Below are positions 53,569 to 62,510 of a DNA stretch of 64,000 bases, piece by piece. The notes beneath the pieces are model-generated. The model was given only the letters and a program-made list of their open reading frames with translations. It had not been told where the DNA came from and ran no database searches. Both the position numbers and the translations under genes were made by a program. This DNA comes from Vibrio sp. SCSIO 43135 (lineage in GTDB: Bacteria > Pseudomonadota > Gammaproteobacteria > Enterobacterales > Vibrionaceae). Positions within the stretch are counted from its first letter, which is position 1. Each line of letters starts with the position of its first letter. The stretch covers positions 1,178,001 to 1,242,000 of the forward strand of contig NZ_CP071860.1 of NCBI RefSeq assembly GCF_023716665.1, given 5' to 3'.

Positions 53569-55398
53569 ATGAAAATAAGACAACGTCAGACTTACACCCT
53601 ACTCGCACTTGCAGTAGCAGCTTCTTTACCAGTCACCGCTGCAGAGATGGTTCCTGTCACCGATGCATCACTGATTCAAAACGCTCTTACCATGCAAAGA
53701 TTCAGCGTCGCACCCGTAGAAAATGGCTTTGAAGCAGTGAAAGAAGTACGTTTGCCAAACGGTAAGATCAAAGTCCGCTACCAACAAACGTACCAAGGGC
53801 TCCCGGTATTCGACACCGCGGTGGTTGCCACTCAAGTACAGCAGACCGTCTCCGAGGTTCAGGGCTTTATGGCACAAGGGATCAGTGATGATATACCGAC
53901 AATCACTCCGCGCTTAGCTGACAAGCAGGCAATTGACATCGCAAAGCAAACCTTTCAGTCTCAATCCTTTGCTGGGCAAGCGTTTAAATCCGAGAACATT
54001 AGCGCGAAGCTGATGGTGAGGCTGGATGAAAACAGCCAAGCGCAAGTCGTCTACTTAGTGAGCTTTTTCGTAGCAGAATCCGACCCAGCTCGTCCGTTCT
54101 TTTTCATCGATGCCAACACAGGTGAAGTTCTATCAAGTTGGGATGGACTAAACCACGCCAGCGCTTCGGGTACAGGCCCTGGCGGCAACATAAAAACCGG
54201 TCAGTATCACTATGGATCTGACTACCCGTCGTTTTCCGTCGAGAAAGTGGGCAATACCTGTACGATGAACAATGCAGCGGTAAAAACCGTTAACCTTAAT
54301 CACGGCACGACGGGAACCACCGCATTCAGTTACACCTGTAACGACAGCAGCAATTACAATGACCATAAAACGGTCAACGGCGCATACTCCCCTCTTAACG
54401 ACGCGCACTATTTTGGCGGTGTCGTATTCGACATGTTCCAAGACTGGATGAACACAGCTCCTTTGACTTTCCAGTTGACGATGCGCGTGCACTACAGCAG
54501 TAATTACGAAAACGCTTTTTGGGATGGCTCAGCCATGACATTTGGTGATGGCCAAAACACGTTCTACCCACTGGTAGACATCAATGTCAGTGCGCACGAA
54601 GTCAGCCACGGCTTCACTGAGCAAAACTCTGGCTTGGTATACAAAAACATGTCTGGCGGTATGAACGAGGCCTATTCAGATATTGCGGGCGAAGCGGCTG
54701 AATACTACATGAAAGGCAGCGTAGACTGGATTGTCGGTGCTGACATCTTCAAAGGAAATGGAGGTTTGCGCTACTTCGACCAACCTTCGAAAGATGGCAA
54801 GTCAATCGACCATGCGTCCCAGTACTACGACGGTCTTAACGTCCATTACTCAAGTGGCGTATTTAATCGAGCCTACTATCTATTGGCGAACAAATCGGGT
54901 TGGGATGTACGTAAAGGGTTCGAAGTATTCACTCTAGCAAACCAACTTTACTGGACGGCAAACAGTACCTTTGATGCGGGCGCCTGTGGTGTAGCCAAAG
55001 CCGCGCAAGATATGAACTACTCAGTCGCAGACGTTGTGGATGCCTTTAGCCAAGTGGGAGTCAACGCAGACTGTGTCACTCAACCGCCTACGGATGGTGA
55101 ACTGCAAAACAACACTCCGATTACTCAGCTAACAGGCAATCGCTTAGCAGAAGACTTCTATACCTTTACGGTTGATCGCGCTGCTACCGCGAACGTCTCT
55201 ATCTCAGGCGGAACGGGTGATGTCGACCTTTATCTAAAAGCGGGAAGCAAACCAACCACGAGCTCTTGGGATTGTCGCCCATATCGCTATGGCAATAACG
55301 AGCAGTGCACAGTTTCAGCCGTGCCGGGCACGACCTATCACGTCATGCTCAAAGGTTACAGCGCTTACTCGGGTGTTTCGCTCGAACTAAGCTACTAA
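53569..55398 (+). CDS. Vibriolysin-type M4 metalloprotease (hemagglutinin/protease family)
   Basis: A 609-aa secreted protease. Signal peptide MKIRQRQTYTLLALAVAASLPVTA; propeptide with FTP and PepSY domains (to about 195: VRYQQTYQGLPVFDTAVV, FFIDANTGEVLSSWDG). The thermolysin-like catalytic domain has HEVSHGFTE with His343, Glu344 and His347, and the third ligand Glu in GGMNEAYSDIAGE. A C-terminal PPC domain (about 515-609: AEDFYTFTVDRAATANVSI) is processed or aids binding. Domain order matches HapA/VvpE/ProA proteases. It digests host or environmental proteins. It stands alone, ending at the 55504-55526 terminator. Confidence 0.94.
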   Translation: MKIRQRQTYTLLALAVAASLPVTAAEMVPVTDASLIQNALTMQRFSVAPVENGFEAVKEVRLPNGKIKVRYQQTYQGLPVFDTAVVATQVQQTVSEVQGFMAQGISDDIPTITPRLADKQAIDIAKQTFQSQSFAGQAFKSENISAKLMVRLDENSQAQVVYLVSFFVAESDPARPFFFIDANTGEVLSSWDGLNHASASGTGPGGNIKTGQYHYGSDYPSFSVEKVGNTCTMNNAAVKTVNLNHGTTGTTAFSYTCNDSSNYNDHKTVNGAYSPLNDAHYFGGVVFDMFQDWMNTAPLTFQLTMRVHYSSNYENAFWDGSAMTFGDGQNTFYPLVDINVSAHEVSHGFTEQNSGLVYKNMSGGMNEAYSDIAGEAAEYYMKGSVDWIVGADIFKGNGGLRYFDQPSKDGKSIDHASQYYDGLNVHYSSGVFNRAYYLLANKSGWDVRKGFEVFTLANQLYWTANSTFDAGACGVAKAAQDMNYSVADVVDAFSQVGVNADCVTQPPTDGELQNNTPITQLTGNRLAEDFYTFTVDRAATANVSISGGTGDVDLYLKAGSKPTTSSWDCRPYRYGNNEQCTVSAVPGTTYHVMLKGYSAYSGVSLELSY

Positions 55399-55503
55399 GT
55401 GTATGTTCTGCAAAGTGATCAGTTCGAAAAGTAATAAGCGACTAATTAATGAGTTACTGAGCTAATCATGCCACTTCCACATTGAAGTATCTTCATACTA
55501 AAA

Positions 55504-55526
55504 AAGCCCTCATCTAGAGGGCTTTA
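55504..55526. terminator. Bidirectional rho-independent terminator
   Basis: AAAGCCCTC pairs with GAGGGCTTT around ATCTA, between the convergent vibriolysin and DUF4397 genes, with A/T-runs on both sides. Confidence 0.82.
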
Positions 55527-55540
55527 TTCTTCACGACGGT

Positions 55541-56866
55541 TTAATCGGTGATGGCATCAACAATGAGATCGAAGCCAGTACCATCATCTATCGCGATAGC
55601 TTGATAAACCACACCGTCATCAAGCGTTACCATCGCAGGTCCAATTGCAGCAGTTGTGGTACCAGTAGGCGTTACCGTGACGTAGTAGTCACCTGCTGCG
55701 ACATAAATCCCCTGAACATCCGCTTTGTATTCAAACCCTTCAATCGCTGGAGAACTTGAGGCGAAATCCGTGCTAGCAGTCAGATATACATCCACAGTAG
55801 AAGCGCTCGGAGCTGCATGAATCAAACTCAACTTAGCACTAGTCGCCACACTTCGTCTGTCGGTTTCAACCACTAGAGCTTCAATAGTTGCCAACTCATC
55901 AATAGCGAAAATACCGTAATCCATACCCGCATTCAGCTCCACATCTTGAGCGTCGATGACCAAACTTCCCGGAGTGTTGTCAGGGTAAACCCCAATATCA
56001 TATGTCCCTGCATCAACCGCGGTGTAATCTTCAACTTCCTTGAAATCAAGATCCGAGATAGCCTCACTACCATTTAAAGACACGTCTACACGCGGTGCAT
56101 CATCCACTAAGTGGCCGACTTGTATTTCTGCTTTTTCAGATGAATTGTAAAGAGTGGAGTAAGAAGAGCCATCCATCACTAAAAGCTTAACGAGTGAACT
56201 CCCGTCGCTGTCTTGATTGGGAATCGCTGCAATGGTTAGTTCTGAGTTTGCATTGAGCGTCACGCTACCTGAATCGAATGCAACGGTTTTGGTACCCGCC
56301 AACGCTAAGCGTATCTGGTATGTCGCTGCTGCAAGATTTAGCACTCCGGTGTCGTCTTTATAAGCGAGTGTATCGACAGCACTTGCACTGTTAATATCGG
56401 CTCCTGGCTCGGTCACATACAGGTCAACATCAGGCACGCCGGCCGCTGCATGCACAACTTGAACATCAAAAGTGCTGGCGTTGGCACTACCGTTCGCAGG
56501 ACGGCTTAGAACCAATGCTTCTACACTGTTTGAGCTGCTAGAGTCAGCCTCCCCGACTACCATAACGGTATACTTAAGTGCCTCTGCTAAAAATAAGGTC
56601 GTCTCTGGAATCACTGTCGTTGTCGCGCCACCTGGTAGCTGTACTTCAACCTCAACCGTATTGTTGCCAGTCGGGACACTGAGATACCCAGAAGCCACGC
56701 CAAAATCGACGCCAGTCAGCGTTGCGTCACCGTTTATCCAAACATTAGCTAGAGGTGCGTCCACTGAAGAGTGAACAGCTTGTAGAGAGGAGTTAGAGTC
56801 GTCACTTCCACAAGCCGTAATTGCAAGAGCCAGCGTTGCGACGGAAAGAGTTTTCTTCATACACAT
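55541..56866 (-). CDS. DUF4397-domain lipoprotein
   Basis: A 441-aa lipoprotein. The ATG at 56866 (MCMKKTLSVATLALAITACG) has TAGGAA upstream and an ITAC lipobox. The mature part has repeated DUF4397-type units, each with a VVHAAAGVPDVDLYVTEPG-like motif: near 140, and again as SLIHAAPSASTVDVYLTAST near 350, plus weaker copies near 30 (VHSSVDAPLANVWING) and 255 (QVGHLVDDAPRVDVSLNG). It is probably a surface or periplasmic protein; function unknown. It is convergent with the vibriolysin gene. Confidence 0.82.
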   Translation of the reverse strand: MCMKKTLSVATLALAITACGSDDSNSSLQAVHSSVDAPLANVWINGDATLTGVDFGVASGYLSVPTGNNTVEVEVQLPGGATTTVIPETTLFLAEALKYTVMVVGEADSSSSNSVEALVLSRPANGSANASTFDVQVVHAAAGVPDVDLYVTEPGADINSASAVDTLAYKDDTGVLNLAAATYQIRLALAGTKTVAFDSGSVTLNANSELTIAAIPNQDSDGSSLVKLLVMDGSSYSTLYNSSEKAEIQVGHLVDDAPRVDVSLNGSEAISDLDFKEVEDYTAVDAGTYDIGVYPDNTPGSLVIDAQDVELNAGMDYGIFAIDELATIEALVVETDRRSVATSAKLSLIHAAPSASTVDVYLTASTDFASSSPAIEGFEYKADVQGIYVAAGDYYVTVTPTGTTTAAIGPAMVTLDDGVVYQAIAIDDGTGFDLIVDAITD

Positions 56867-57214
56867 AATGATATTCCTAAACCTTAGGATCAATTTCCAT
56901 TAAACCCACCAAGACAACGTCTTGAAGTTTTCAAAATAAATCTGCGTACGTACGGATTTCTCATAATGCTTTAGTAGTAAAAGCAATAATCACTTGTGTT
57001 TTACGCGTCACCGACACAATGGATCACACTCTCTACAAAATTATCATTTTGAGAATCACCTTTTCCTCTAACTATTTGTTATTTATGAATTTAATTTTTT
57101 CAATTTAGCACAGAGTAAAACAAGCTGGAAATATGGCGCAAAATGGTAATTAAATTGACACATATTACGGTACAAAACGAACGAGAAAATTCACCTAAAA
57201 GACACTAACCGCCA
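56867..57214. other. 348-bp AT-rich divergent promoter region
   Basis: Between the DUF4397 gene and the 113-aa gene. It contains a CGTACGTACG run at 56947-56956 and many A/T tracts. No ORF or terminator is seen. Confidence 0.45.
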
Positions 57215-57556
57215 ATGCCAGAACAGCTGTTAAAAGAACAACTTATCTTGGAGTCTCTGCTCCACCGGTCGAAAGCCTATGTCATCGAAGTGTTTCAAGA
57301 GGGGCACTACAATTTGGGGTTAGTTGTAGATGCTTCGTTAGGCTGGGAAGCGCTCAGAGTAGCGAGCCTACCAGGTGTAAATTTGTCTGAGGTGAACCCA
57401 TGCTCAAAGTCGGACGAAGAGTGCTTTCAAGATTACCATTATCATCAAAACGATCTATTTTGTGTGTTTAAGTTCGAGCACCATTCATTCAGCAGTGGGC
57501 GTAAAACACTAGAACAATTGATAAAAGACTTGAACTTAGAGGTCGTTAATACATAA
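57215..57556 (+). CDS. Hypothetical cytoplasmic protein, 113 aa
   Basis: No family recognised. There is no signal or membrane segment. Secondary structure looks mixed: helix LLKEQLILESLLHRSKAYVI, strands VFQEGHYNLGLVVDA and WEALRVASLPGVNL, an acidic Cys-containing middle (CSKSDEECFQDYHYHQ), then FCVFKFEHHSF and a C-terminal helix. The gene is alone, with a weak Shine-Dalgarno; AT-rich surroundings make the start slightly uncertain. Confidence 0.55.
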   Translation: MPEQLLKEQLILESLLHRSKAYVIEVFQEGHYNLGLVVDASLGWEALRVASLPGVNLSEVNPCSKSDEECFQDYHYHQNDLFCVFKFEHHSFSSGRKTLEQLIKDLNLEVVNT

Positions 57557-57764
57557 AAATACACATGCACAATTTGGCCTCGCAAAGCATACATTCACAC
57601 TCGGTGTAGAGAGTTATGTTCCGCACAAACTGTTTGCATCCACTCAATTTTATAAAATCCACCCCAACAGAAAGTGATCTCGAGATGAACTAGAAATATT
57701 TCAAAACAAAATCAACGAAGCCCTACATATAATCCACAAAAATAAATAATAGTAGGGGCACCTC

Positions 57765-59171
57765 ATGAACATCAAACCAATAACACCTGTACTCATTTCC
57801 ATAGCTGCTGCATGCACACTAAGTACTACAGCTAATGCCGACACCATTTTGCACGCCTTTAATTGGAAGTATGCCGATGTCACAACCCACGCAAACGACA
57901 TTGCTCAAGCTGGCTATAAAAAGGTACTCATCTCACCGGCAATGAAGTCGAGCGGTACCCAATGGTGGGCACGTTACCAGCCACAAGACTTGCGTGTGAT
58001 TGATTCACCCTTAGGAAACAAGCAAGACTTAGCGAGTATGATCGCCGCTCTAAGCAACGTAGGTATCGATGTTTATGCTGATGTCGTGTTGAATCACATG
58101 GCAAATGAGAGTTGGAAACGCAGTGACCTTAATTACCCTGGTGATGAGGTTCTGGCCGATTACGCCGAGCGTTCTTCTTATTACGCCAACCAAACCTTAT
58201 TTGGCAGCCTTCAACAAGGTCTTTTCTCCGCTAACGACTTCCACCCTGCTGGATGTATTTACGACTGGAACAACCCAGGCCACGTACAATATTGGCGTTT
58301 ATGTGGCGGTAACGGTGACTCTGGTTTACCAGATCTTGATCCAAACAACTGGGTGGTATCGCAGCAGCGGTCGTATTTGCAAGCATTGAAAGACATGGGA
58401 GTAAAAGGCTTTCGTATCGATGCAGTTAAGCACATGAGTCAGTATCAAATCGAGCAAATATTTACTGCCGAAATTACCAGAAATATGCATATCTTCGGTG
58501 AAGTCATCACCAGCGGTGGCGCCGGAGACAGCGGTTACGAAGCATTTTTAGCGCCTTACTTAAATAACACTAACCATGCAGCCTATGACTTCCCGTTATT
58601 TGCTTCGATTCGTTCTGCATTTTCAATGAGCGGTAGCCTAAGTCAACTACACGACCCTAAAGCATATGGGCAGGCCCTTGATGATTCGCGTTCAATAACC
58701 TTTACCATCACCCATGATATTCCGACCAATGAAGGCTTCCGCTATCAAATCATGGACCCAAAAGACGAGCAGCTAGCATATGCTTATATCCTTGGGAAAG
58801 ACGGTGGAACCCCTCTCATATACAGCGACGAATTGCCTGATGATGAAGATAAGGATAATGGTCGCTGGGCAAACGTTTGGAATAGTACGTTGATGAAGAA
58901 TATGCTGGCTTTCCACAATGCAATGCAAGGCAAACCAATGACGATACTGGCCAGCAACCAATGTACGCTGCTCTTTAAGCGGGCAAAAGATGGTATTGTG
59001 GGCATTAACAAGTGTGGTGAAGCACGCAGTATTACTGTCGACACCTATCAACATGAATTTAATTGGTACGTGGAGTACAAAGATGTGTTAAGCGATACAA
59101 AGCAGGTGATCACTTCTCGTTACCACACCTTTAATTTACCCGCTCGCAGCGCGCAAATGCTCAAACTATAA
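57765..59171 (+). CDS. Secreted alpha-amylase (GH13)
   Basis: A 468-aa enzyme with signal peptide MNIKPITPVLISIAAACTLSTTANA. Conserved GH13 regions are DVYADVVLNHM near 104 (region I), GFRIDAVKHM near 216 with nucleophile Asp219 (region II), FGEVI with acid/base Glu246 (region III), and TFTITHDIPTN near 312 with the transition-state Asp (region IV). It hydrolyses starch or glycogen to maltodextrins outside the cell. AGGGGC precedes the ATG. It is alone, followed by the 59183-59204 hairpin. Confidence 0.92.
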   Translation: MNIKPITPVLISIAAACTLSTTANADTILHAFNWKYADVTTHANDIAQAGYKKVLISPAMKSSGTQWWARYQPQDLRVIDSPLGNKQDLASMIAALSNVGIDVYADVVLNHMANESWKRSDLNYPGDEVLADYAERSSYYANQTLFGSLQQGLFSANDFHPAGCIYDWNNPGHVQYWRLCGGNGDSGLPDLDPNNWVVSQQRSYLQALKDMGVKGFRIDAVKHMSQYQIEQIFTAEITRNMHIFGEVITSGGAGDSGYEAFLAPYLNNTNHAAYDFPLFASIRSAFSMSGSLSQLHDPKAYGQALDDSRSITFTITHDIPTNEGFRYQIMDPKDEQLAYAYILGKDGGTPLIYSDELPDDEDKDNGRWANVWNSTLMKNMLAFHNAMQGKPMTILASNQCTLLFKRAKDGIVGINKCGEARSITVDTYQHEFNWYVEYKDVLSDTKQVITSRYHTFNLPARSAQMLKL

Positions 59172-59182
59172 CTAAATAAGAA

Positions 59183-59204
59183 ACTCACCAAAAACTTGGT
59201 GAGT
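59183..59204 (+). terminator. Hairpin terminator after the alpha-amylase gene
   Basis: ACTCACCAA pairs with TTGGTGAGT around AAAC, then CTTCCTTTCC. The U-tract is interrupted but the stem is perfect. Confidence 0.6.
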
Positions 59205-59323
59205 CTTCCTTTCCCACAGTACATCGCGGTTCATAGTAGTGGGCATTTATAGGTTCCTAGTCTTTACCGTATTGAGTAATCTTATTGGAACTCTAAGTCG
59301 CCACGTAGCAACGCTAAAAGCCG

Positions 59324-59677
59324 TTACTCACACCCCAATCCCGCTAAATTGAGCTTTATCATCCCCTTCATTTTTTCGATTTCTTGAGCTTTATGATCCA
59401 GCTCTTCTAGCTTTTGAATCAAGAACGGCCGTAACTCTGCGATAGATAGCTCGTCCGAAGCCGCGCTATCAAAAATCGTTTTAATCTCTTTCAAGGTGAA
59501 CCCACACGACTTACCACACTGAATCATATCGATACGCAACAATGAACTATCCGCGTAATCTTGGTAGTAACGAGAGCCTGCCGGTTTACGTTCTGAGTAA
59601 ATTAAACCAAGCTGTTCATAGTGACGAATTCCATCCTTACTTAGCCCTGTTTGCTTACAAAGTTCGCTAATTTTCAT
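59324..59677 (-). CDS. MerR-family transcriptional regulator
   Basis: A 117-aa regulator. The winged helix starts MKISELCKQTGLSKDGIRHYEQLGLI and continues YSERKPAGSRYYQDYADSSLLRIDMI, followed by the dimerisation helix near 80-110. Cys at 7, 54, 58 and 116 could make it thiol- or metal-responsive, but the family's typical effector Cys loop is not obvious. It is divergent from the NmrA-like gene, and the spacer between them carries a palindromic MerR-type operator. Confidence 0.9.
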   Translation of the reverse strand: MKISELCKQTGLSKDGIRHYEQLGLIYSERKPAGSRYYQDYADSSLLRIDMIQCGKSCGFTLKEIKTIFDSAASDELSIAELRPFLIQKLEELDHKAQEIEKMKGMIKLNLAGLGCE

Positions 59678-59694
59678 CTTATTAAAAATCTCTC

Positions 59695-59726
59695 TTGACT
59701 GTAGGGTATACCCAACAGTTTATCAT
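59695..59726 (+). promoter_or_regulatory. MerR-type promoter with palindromic 20-bp spacer
   Basis: -35 TTGACT (59695-59700), -10 TATCAT (59721-59726), spacing 20 bp. The spacer carries a 22-bp near-perfect dyad at 59698-59719, ACTGTAGGGTA with TACCCAACAGT, having a single mismatched pair. An over-long spacer with a central dyad is the classic MerR activation layout. It drives the NmrA-like gene (ATG 59761). Confidence 0.75.
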
Positions 59727-59760
59727 CAGTTCGTAACTTGTCATATCTAGGGAGAAACAC

Positions 59761-60643
59761 ATGACCAATAAAGAACTGACCATCATCGGAGCCACTGGTT
59801 TTCTATCAACTACAATCACCCAACAGCTATCGAGCAACGGAGTTTCGATACGAGTCATCGCTCGAAATCCAGAAAATGCGAGGAAAACCCTTCCAAGTAA
59901 TGTAGAGATCGTCAAAGGAGATGTGAGTGATCCACAGAGTTTAACTAAGGCATTAAAGGGAACAGAAACGTTATATATTCACCTAAACACAGAAACAACT
60001 GACCTGAGCTTACCTTTCTACACCGAGCGAGAAGGTATTCAAAATATTGTTGAAGCAGCAAAACTCAATAACGTAAAGCACATTCTCCAAATAGCAGGCT
60101 TAGAATCACTCCATGAAGAACTGTTTCATAACGGCACTATTGAAACACGCAGAATTCGGGAAGCAGGAATGAAGTTCATTGAGGATTCCGGCATCCCTTA
60201 TACATTCTTTTACTGCTCTTTTTTTTGCTGACTCGTTTGTACGGTTTGTCGACAACAATGCTGTCTACTTATTTGGTGAACTACCTAACCCTGTGTATTT
60301 CACCAATAGTCACCAGCTAGCTGAGTATGTTTTTCAGGCAATCAGCAACCCCGTAGCCTATAACCAAAAATATTCAGTACAAGGCAGCAAGGGGTTAACC
60401 TTTCAAGAAGCAGCGGAACAGTTCTTTGAACACTATAATCCAGACGTAACAGTAAACCAGATGCCATTAGATGCTGTACAGCAACTCGGCTTACCTTCAG
60501 AAGAAGCAATGTTTATTGAGCGTATATGGGACGTTTGCGCGGGTTTAAATGAGCATTTTGTTTCGGACAAAACCTACAAGCATTTAGGAAACCCTAAGGC
60601 TGGGCTAGAACATTTTGCACAACAGTTAAGAGACGCAATGTAA
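59761..60643 (+). pseudogene. NmrA/SDR-type NAD(P)-binding oxidoreductase with a poly-T frameshift
   Basis: About 293 residues of an atypical SDR of the NmrA type. It begins MTNKELTIIGATGFLSTTIT, with the GATGFLS nucleotide-binding loop. The frame is good to IPYTFFYCSFF, then breaks in a run of eight T (60219-60226). Removing one T restores CSFFADSFVRF and the frame runs on to 60643 (FTNSHQLAEYVFQA, FQEAAEQFFEHYN, ERIWDVCAGLNEHF). Members reduce quinones or act as redox sensors. The MerR-type promoter lies upstream. Sequencing error, slippage phase variation or true decay are all possible. Confidence 0.8.
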
Positions 60644-60672
60644 GTCTATAGAGAGTAAAACTGACTAAATTA

Positions 60673-60710
60673 GGCAAGTACGAAGTGATTCAGCACACTT
60701 CGTACTTGCC
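60673..60710. terminator. Perfect 15-bp inverted repeat, terminator-like
   Basis: GGCAAGTACGAAGTG pairs with CACTTCGTACTTGCC around an 8-nt loop. It lies between the convergent NmrA-like gene and ppiC. There is no long U-run on either strand, so the hairpin may instead block readthrough by stem strength or act in RNA stability. Confidence 0.55.
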
Positions 60711-60732
60711 ATCAATTCAGGTATTGGAGCAA

Positions 60733-61011
60733 TTAAGTGCGGTACAGCACTTTCACAACATGCCAGCCAAACTTAGTTTTCACTAAGTGAGGGACAAGTG
60801 TTTCTCCGCTAAAGCACACTTTGTCGAATTGAGGAACCATTTGGCCTCGGCGGAATTCACCTAAATCGCCACCTTTTTTACCTGATGGACAAGTCGAGTA
60901 TTTTTTTGCAAGCGTTTGAAACTTAGCGCCTTTCTTAAGCTGTTTAATGATGTCTTCTGCTTGTTCTTTGTGCTTAACAAGAATGTGAAGCGCTGCTGCG
61001 GTATTCGCCAT
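60733..61011 (-). CDS. ppiC: Peptidyl-prolyl cis-trans isomerase C (parvulin)
   Basis: A 92-aa single-domain parvulin. It starts MANTAAALHILVKHKEQAEDII; the catalytic region has KYSTCPSGKKGGDLGEFRRGQMVPQFDKVCF near 38-69 and ends LVKTKFGWHVVKVLYRT. No signal peptide, so it works in the cytoplasm. It catalyses proline isomerisation in small substrates. It is a conserved core gene in Vibrio and E. coli. It stands alone on the minus strand. Confidence 0.95.
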   Translation of the reverse strand: MANTAAALHILVKHKEQAEDIIKQLKKGAKFQTLAKKYSTCPSGKKGGDLGEFRRGQMVPQFDKVCFSGETLVPHLVKTKFGWHVVKVLYRT

Positions 61012-61201
61012 GGTCTGTCTCTGCTGATACGGTTCTTAAAATCCGCGCTATTCTACCGTAACGAAATACGATATTCATCAAACCTTCGCTTCAGTTTATG
61101 GCTAATAATGAAGTAAGTATTTATAAATTTTTACCGTACCCATTGTTGTTATATTTAGATGGGGTACTATACGCGCAGATGTTCCAAGTTTGAGACAAGT
61201 T

Positions 61202-62119
61202 ATGGCAAAGACAATCAGTAAAGCGAATCAATCGCAAGGCATGTTGATGTTCACCCTCAATACGCAGCAACAACTTTTTGCGATCGGTACGCTTAAAGTA
61301 AGGGAAATCGTTCCTTACATGCCAACGACTCAGATCCCATACTCTCACCACCATGTGGTGGGCACGGTGACTATTCGTGACCTCACTGTTCCTGTGATTG
61401 ATATGGCGGCCGCAATTGGCTTTAGGCCGATTCAGCCAGAAGAATACGAGAGCTGCTACCTTATTGTGACTGACTGTTTACGCACGATTGTGGCGTTTAT
61501 GGTGCGTTCGATTGAGAAGATCATTGAATGTGATTGGCGCTCGATTGAGCCGTCTCCTGAAACGGCAGGTAAGAATGTATTCGTTACGGGTATTACCCAC
61601 TTCGACGATCAAATCGTTCAAATGCTAGATGTTGAGCTATTGCTATCCAAAATATACCCGCAGTACGAGTCAGCCAATATTCCAATTCTGACTGATGTTG
61701 AGCGTGAACGTTTGAAAGTAATGAATATTCTATTAGTTGATGACTCATCAATTGCCCGTAAGCAACTTTCTGATGCGCTAGATCGCATCAATATTCCATA
61801 CCAAATCTGCAAAAACGGAATGGATGCATTGGAACTGATGAAATCAGAAGCCGCAGAAGGCCGGGCGATCGATTTGTTAGTCAGTGACATTGAGATGCCA
61901 GGCTTAGATGGGTACGAGCTTGCATTTGAAGTTCAAAATACCCCAGAACTCAGCAAAGCCTACACGATTTTGCATACCTCCCTATCGAGTGAAATTTCAG
62001 TCGACCGTGCTCATCAAGTTGGCGCGCAAGATGCCCTTGAAAAGTTCAACGCAGGGGAATTGGTTGAGGCAATGTTGAAAGGTGCCAAGTCAGTAGAGAA
62101 AGCAAAAGAAGCGGCTTAA
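61202..62119 (+). CDS. cheV: Chemotaxis protein CheV
   Basis: A 305-aa coupling protein with two domains. The start is at ATG 61202 (MAKTISKANQSQGMLMF); the upstream TTG is less likely. The CheW-like domain covers about 12-165 (IGTLKVREIVPYMPTTQIP, HHVVGTVTIRDLTVPVIDM). The receiver domain covers about 175-300 (NILLVDDSSIARKQL, phospho-acceptor Asp in DLLVSDIEMPGLDGYEL, HTSLSS). CheV bridges chemoreceptors to CheA and is tuned by CheA phosphorylation. It ends at the 62158-62188 terminator. Confidence 0.94.
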   Translation: MAKTISKANQSQGMLMFTLNTQQQLFAIGTLKVREIVPYMPTTQIPYSHHHVVGTVTIRDLTVPVIDMAAAIGFRPIQPEEYESCYLIVTDCLRTIVAFMVRSIEKIIECDWRSIEPSPETAGKNVFVTGITHFDDQIVQMLDVELLLSKIYPQYESANIPILTDVERERLKVMNILLVDDSSIARKQLSDALDRINIPYQICKNGMDALELMKSEAAEGRAIDLLVSDIEMPGLDGYELAFEVQNTPELSKAYTILHTSLSSEISVDRAHQVGAQDALEKFNAGELVEAMLKGAKSVEKAKEAA

Positions 62120-62157
62120 TACACTCGCAGCCCCCCCCTCTCCCAAAAAATAAAAAC

Positions 62158-62188
62158 AAAAACGCTGAGCGATAAGCTCAGCGTTTTT
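62158..62188. terminator. Bidirectional rho-independent terminator
   Basis: AAAAACGCTGAGC pairs with GCTCAGCGTTTTT around GATAA, between convergent cheV and the DUF2149 gene, with U-runs on both strands. Confidence 0.9.
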
Positions 62189-62207
62189 CTATCTAGACTT
62201 CAGCGGA

Positions 62208-62510
62208 TTATTTTTCAGCAGGTACGTAAATAAGTCGGCCATCATCAAGCATATAAGTTTGACCAGCTAAACTTCCTGTGCCCTCTCCAATCTCATCAGA
62301 AGTTTCGTAACGCGTCATCTTCTCGCCATCTTTAATAGTAATCTTCATGTTTTCTTGTCCCGGATTTTCGATGAGGACCGAATCTTTTGGCAATTGACTT
62401 CCCGTCACATTCAGAATCATCAAGAAAGCCATCACCACCGCAAACAAGTCCACCATATTGACGACCGATAGAATTGGATCATCAAGTTCATCAGATTCTA
62501 GAAAGCGCAT
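62208..62510 (-). CDS. DUF2149 protein (small, one membrane helix)
   Basis: A 100-aa protein of the DUF2149 type. It starts MRFLESDELDDPILSVVNMV and has one helix (VDLFAVVMAFLMILNVTGSQ, about 18-40), then an extracytoplasmic part of about 60 residues ending in a charged AEK. DUF2149 genes accompany CobN-like chelatase and ExbB/TolQ-type genes; the topology is like ExbD, a short motor partner. AAGGAG precedes the ATG. The start overlaps the ExbB-like stop (TAATG), so they are coupled. Confidence 0.8.
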   Translation of the reverse strand: MRFLESDELDDPILSVVNMVDLFAVVMAFLMILNVTGSQLPKDSVLIENPGQENMKITIKDGEKMTRYETSDEIGEGTGSLAGQTYMLDDGRLIYVPAEK

